Source: an uncultured Fimbriimonadales bacterium (GTDB lineage: Bacteria; Armatimonadota; Fimbriimonadia; Fimbriimonadales; GBS-DC). Taken from it: DNA of 7,029 bases. The DNA lies in the NCBI GenBank assembly GCA_937934465.1, contig CALGZO010000069.1:1-7029 (forward strand), given 5' to 3'. A program made the position numbers and the translations under genes. Below, piece by piece: positions 4,707 through 7,029 of the stretch. How positions within the stretch are numbered: the stretch's first letter is position 1; each line of letters starts with the position of its first letter. The notes under the pieces are model-generated. The model did not search any database and was not told where the DNA came from. It saw nothing but the letters and a program-made list of their open reading frames with translations.

Positions 4707-6616
4707 AAACGCAGGAGAACTGTCGCGCACAGGTACGCGCAGTGTTGGAAGAGTTGAAACAGGTTGCGCCGAATGCGCCGTTGTTAGCGTTGGGGCAGAC
4801 AATCTTCTGGGATGAGCCGATGAAGCTCGCTCTGCTGGACGCCCTACGCGCGGTGGACCCCCGTTGGCAGATGCTGTTCGGTGTGCATGACACCGACTAT
4901 TTCGCCCGCTTGCATACGCGCCTGTTGCCGCAGCATGCTCAGGTGGTAGGCGAATACGCGCTGTTGCCGCACAACGACGGCTCGACGCGCACGCTTTGGT
5001 CGGCGGCAGGCGAGATAGCGCAGCTCTTCGGCAGCGAGACCGTGCCCACCCTGCGGATGTTCAGTCAGCACGGCGGTCGCGTGGAGCAGGTCGCGCGTTC
5101 GTGTGCGGAGGGCAGACACGCTTTCATAGACGCGCTGACGGAGGCGTGGGGTTGGCGCGGTTTGGTCGCGCGCGAGCGTGCGCCGCGCCCCGTGTACGAG
5201 GTACCCCTGCGCGAAATCGCCCCAGCGTTGGACGCGCTGCTGGAGTTCGGTTTGGACGGCACATGCGCGTTCATCGAGGACGCCCCTCAACGCGCCCGCG
5301 CGTGTGAATGGGCATGGCAGCTGCGTCAGCGCGTGCAACAACTCGCCGAGACCCAGCCCGACGCCTCGCTCGCCGACCTGTATGTGCAACTTTACCCAGA
5401 ACTGCTCAACGCGCTCTACGGCGACGCGCTGCCCGACACGATACGCTTCACACGCACGACCGAACTGCTGCGTTTCAACACACAGACGGCGCACTTGCCC
5501 CGATTCGAGTTTGTGGACATTTTTCTGAACCCGACATATCGTCGCGCGTGCGAGGACGCCTACAATCACGCGGTTGCAGGCGCGCCCATCTATCCGCTGA
5601 GTGAGTTCGGCGAGGGCGCGCTGCCGTTTGACTTGCTAATCCCGAAGTTAGGACGCGGCACGCTGCTGCTCACTGACCGCTACCTGTGCGTGTTGACCCC
5701 TGAGCCGCAGATTGTGCGCTTGCAACAGCCGATTACCGATGTGCAAGGCTTGGCGCAAGTGGTGGAGCGTAGTTGGGGCGGCTCGTGTACGCTGGTGGGC
5801 AAGGCGATTACGCTGATTACGATGTTGGCGCGTGAGTTTGTGTTCGTGTTCAACGAGCGCGGCTCGCCCTACCTGACACGCACGGCGCAGATGCACGGCG
5901 CGTTGCGCGCGGCGGGCGTGCCGTTGCAAGTGAACCCGATAGTGCGCTTGACCTACCCCACTTGGGACGCGCTCGGCTCAGCCGAGTGCCTCTCGCTGCG
6001 CTTGCCGAATCATCTGGCGTGCGCGTTCGGCGAGCCGACGGTCTGCACCGACACTTTCGCCAAGCGTTGGCGTAGCGTGGTGGAGTCGCAGCGTGCGCTG
6101 CTGGCGCGTTTAGCCTCGATTCGCAGCCCGCGTGCGCTGATGGCGTTGCTTGCCGAGCGCGAGGGCGAATCGTGGCAAGCGCGACTGCAGGAGTATGAGG
6201 CGATACACGCACGGCTTGCCGAGACGGTCGGCGCGTGGGCGGAGCTACTGCGTCGGCAAGCGCACGCGCTGCACGCGGAGCGACGCGCCCTGATTGCCGA
6301 GGCGCAGCAGCATCCCAAACGCTTTGCTGCGCTTGCGCCGCGCCTGCGCGAGTTGAAGGCGCGTATCAAGCGGCTCAACATAGAACGCCTGCGCGTGGCG
6401 AGCGCCCCAGAAGCGCAGGCGCTGCGCGAGCGCGCCTATGCGCTGGAGTGCGAGGCGGAACGCGCACGGCTCGAGCTCGTGCGCTGCGCGTTCCTCACCA
6501 GCGAAGGGTTGCCTCAAACGCACGCGCGACCCGCCGCATGGTGGATGCTACTGCTCTCGCCCCAGTGGTTCCACGCCTGCGCCGAGAGCTTACACGCGCG
6601 ATTGGAAAACTTATAG
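4703..6616 (+). CDS. Large uncharacterised protein with C-terminal coiled coil (637 aa)
   Basis: I do not recognise a named family. The protein is soluble-looking, with no signal peptide and no convincing membrane helix. The first 440 residues appear to be a folded domain. They contain runs that look constrained: LLALGQTIFWDEPMK (27-41), VHDTDYFARL (61-70), LPHNDGSTRTLWSAAGE (88-104), TELLRFNTQT-LPRFE (253-269), VGKAITLITMLAREFVFVF (365-383). Acidic/His clusters such as H62-D63-T-D65 and H90-N91-D92 could be catalytic or metal sites, but I cannot tie them to a known enzyme. Residues about 455-595 are Arg/Glu/Ala-rich coiled coil, and a Trp-rich tail ends the protein. Thirteen cysteines occur but no CxxC. 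The ATG is favoured because GAGG lies 8 nt upstream and no earlier in-frame start exists. It is divergent from ffh with its own promoter, and the next gene is separately promoted, so context gives no functional clue. It may be a lineage-specific conserved gene. Confidence 0.85.
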   Translation: MKTQENCRAQVRAVLEELKQVAPNAPLLALGQTIFWDEPMKLALLDALRAVDPRWQMLFGVHDTDYFARLHTRLLPQHAQVVGEYALLPHNDGSTRTLWSAAGEIAQLFGSETVPTLRMFSQHGGRVEQVARSCAEGRHAFIDALTEAWGWRGLVARERAPRPVYEVPLREIAPALDALLEFGLDGTCAFIEDAPQRARACEWAWQLRQRVQQLAETQPDASLADLYVQLYPELLNALYGDALPDTIRFTRTTELLRFNTQTAHLPRFEFVDIFLNPTYRRACEDAYNHAVAGAPIYPLSEFGEGALPFDLLIPKLGRGTLLLTDRYLCVLTPEPQIVRLQQPITDVQGLAQVVERSWGGSCTLVGKAITLITMLAREFVFVFNERGSPYLTRTAQMHGALRAAGVPLQVNPIVRLTYPTWDALGSAECLSLRLPNHLACAFGEPTVCTDTFAKRWRSVVESQRALLARLASIRSPRALMALLAEREGESWQARLQEYEAIHARLAETVGAWAELLRRQAHALHAERRALIAEAQQHPKRFAALAPRLRELKARIKRLNIERLRVASAPEAQALRERAYALECEAERARLELVRCAFLTSEGLPQTHARPAAWWMLLLSPQWFHACAESLHARLENL

Positions 6617-6623
6617 ACGCCTC

Positions 6624-6632
6624 AGGTATCTT
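6624..6632 (+). promoter_or_regulatory. GG-extended -10 element (AGGTATCTT) for the lipoprotein hydrolase gene
   Basis: TATCTT ends exactly 6 nt before the ATG at 6639, predicting a leaderless transcript. It lies in the 22-bp gap after the preceding stop. A weak TTGGAA (6602-6607) sits 19 nt upstream of the hexamer, inside the preceding gene. It is a marginal -35 at best. Confidence 0.6.
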
Positions 6633-6638
6633 ATAACT

Positions 6639-7029
6639 ATGCGATACGGAGTGCGAATAGGCGCAATCAGCTGGTTGGCGATGTTGCTGCTCTTGGCGAG
6701 TTGCACCCAAGCGCAGAACAGCGCGCCCAAATACGACGCCGACCTCATCTTCGGCTACGATAAGACCCTGCCGCTCAGCCCCCAAGAGACCCCCGCGGAA
6801 GAGACCGCGCTGTACCGAGTGATTAAGGTGACCTATCGCAGTGCGCGCGACCAGCGCGTGCCTGCACTGCTGATTTTGCCCAAGAATCGCGGCGAGGCGA
6901 AGCTGCCGTGCGTCATCCTCATGCATGGCTTGGGCAGCGATAAACGGATGTTCGAGATGCTTTGGGGTCCCCTGACGCAGGCGGGGTTCGCGCTGTTCGC
7001 CATCGATGCGCAGTATCACGGCGAACGCA
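6639..7029 (+). CDS. Lipoprotein alpha/beta hydrolase, 5' part (130 codons, cut by window edge)
   Basis: The frame is open from ATG 6639 to the right edge. The N-terminus is a lipoprotein signal: basic start (R2, R6), hydrophobic core, then lipobox L19-A-S-C22, so the mature protein should be lipid-anchored at Cys22 in an envelope membrane. After a linker comes an alpha/beta hydrolase fold. It shows the strand before the oxyanion turn, VILMHGLGSDK (92-102), where HG is the classic motif, then a helix and the next strand FALFAIDAQYHGER (117-130), typical of the dienelactone hydrolase/acetyl-esterase branch. The nucleophile, acid and histidine lie beyond the edge, so activity and substrate cannot be judged. 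The part before the fold (RSARDQRVPALLILPK, 67-82) resembles esterases that act on small or polysaccharide-linked esters. The start has no Shine-Dalgarno sequence and follows its -10 element by 6 nt. Confidence 0.88.
   Translation, partial: MRYGVRIGAISWLAMLLLLASCTQAQNSAPKYDADLIFGYDKTLPLSPQETPAEETALYRVIKVTYRSARDQRVPALLILPKNRGEAKLPCVILMHGLGSDKRMFEMLWGPLTQAGFALFAIDAQYHGER

Noticed and set aside
4692..4740. Direct repeat AGGTACGCGC at 4692-4701 and 4731-4740
   Set aside because: Ten bases built from very common local words (GCGC, GTACGC). The second copy is in coding sequence and the spacing of 39 suggests no known operator.
1..7029. CRISPR array, tRNA, rRNA, SRP RNA, insertion sequence or attachment site
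   Set aside because: Gaps between genes are mostly 5-22 bp and the largest is 98 bp, leaving no room for RNA genes. I saw no spaced repeats, transposase or terminal inverted repeats.

Overview
The window looks like compact chromosomal DNA of a GC-rich, diderm bacterium. An MCE/MlaD-type lipid-transport protein and a lipobox secretory protein imply a Gram-negative-like envelope. The gene order matches no well-known synteny. GC-rich codons, orphan housekeeping genes and mostly Shine-Dalgarno-less starts would fit an Armatimonadota-like, possibly thermophilic lineage, but that placement is only an inference. I see no tRNA, rRNA, CRISPR array, transposase or insertion sequence.

Layout, left to right. 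(1) A probable leaderless gene start runs off the left edge on the minus strand. It is divergent to (2) a 132-aa unknown alpha/beta-type protein (68-466, +). (3) A 474-aa MCE/MlaD-like envelope protein (485-1909, +) has an unusual beta-rich C-terminus. It is followed 13 bp later by (4) rplI, ribosomal protein L9 (1923-2378, +), which has a strong Shine-Dalgarno sequence. (5) Convergent to rplI, with a small hairpin at the junction, is an AraC/PchR-like regulator (2384-3235, -). (6) Upstream of it on the same strand is ffh, the signal recognition particle GTPase (3252-4604, -). (7) Divergent from ffh across 98 bp is a 637-aa protein I do not recognise (4703-6616, +). (8) Last comes the 5' part of a lipoprotein alpha/beta hydrolase (6639 to the right edge, +).

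The most interesting signal is regulatory. Seven gene starts, including the one cut by the left edge, are preceded by the 9-mer RGGTAYNNT, a GG-extended -10 hexamer with invariant T1, A2 and T6. In six of the seven the hexamer ends only 6-10 nt before the start codon and no Shine-Dalgarno sequence is present, as expected for leaderless mRNAs. The only start without the motif, rplI, is the only clearly operon-internal gene and has a textbook AAGGAGG. Reading both strands by eye I found just one further match, inside araC. The window therefore shows two start modes: leaderless at the head of most transcription units, and Shine-Dalgarno inside an operon or after a short leader. The intergenic gaps of 16-22 bp hold almost nothing but this element.

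Functionally the genes do not form one pathway. Two are core translation/secretion genes (rplI, ffh), two act at the envelope (MCE protein, lipoprotein hydrolase), one is a regulator, and two are unknown. No previously undescribed multi-gene system is evident. The best candidates for novelty are the promoter/leaderless architecture, the MCE protein with its repeat stalk and beta-rich tail, and the two unknown proteins.
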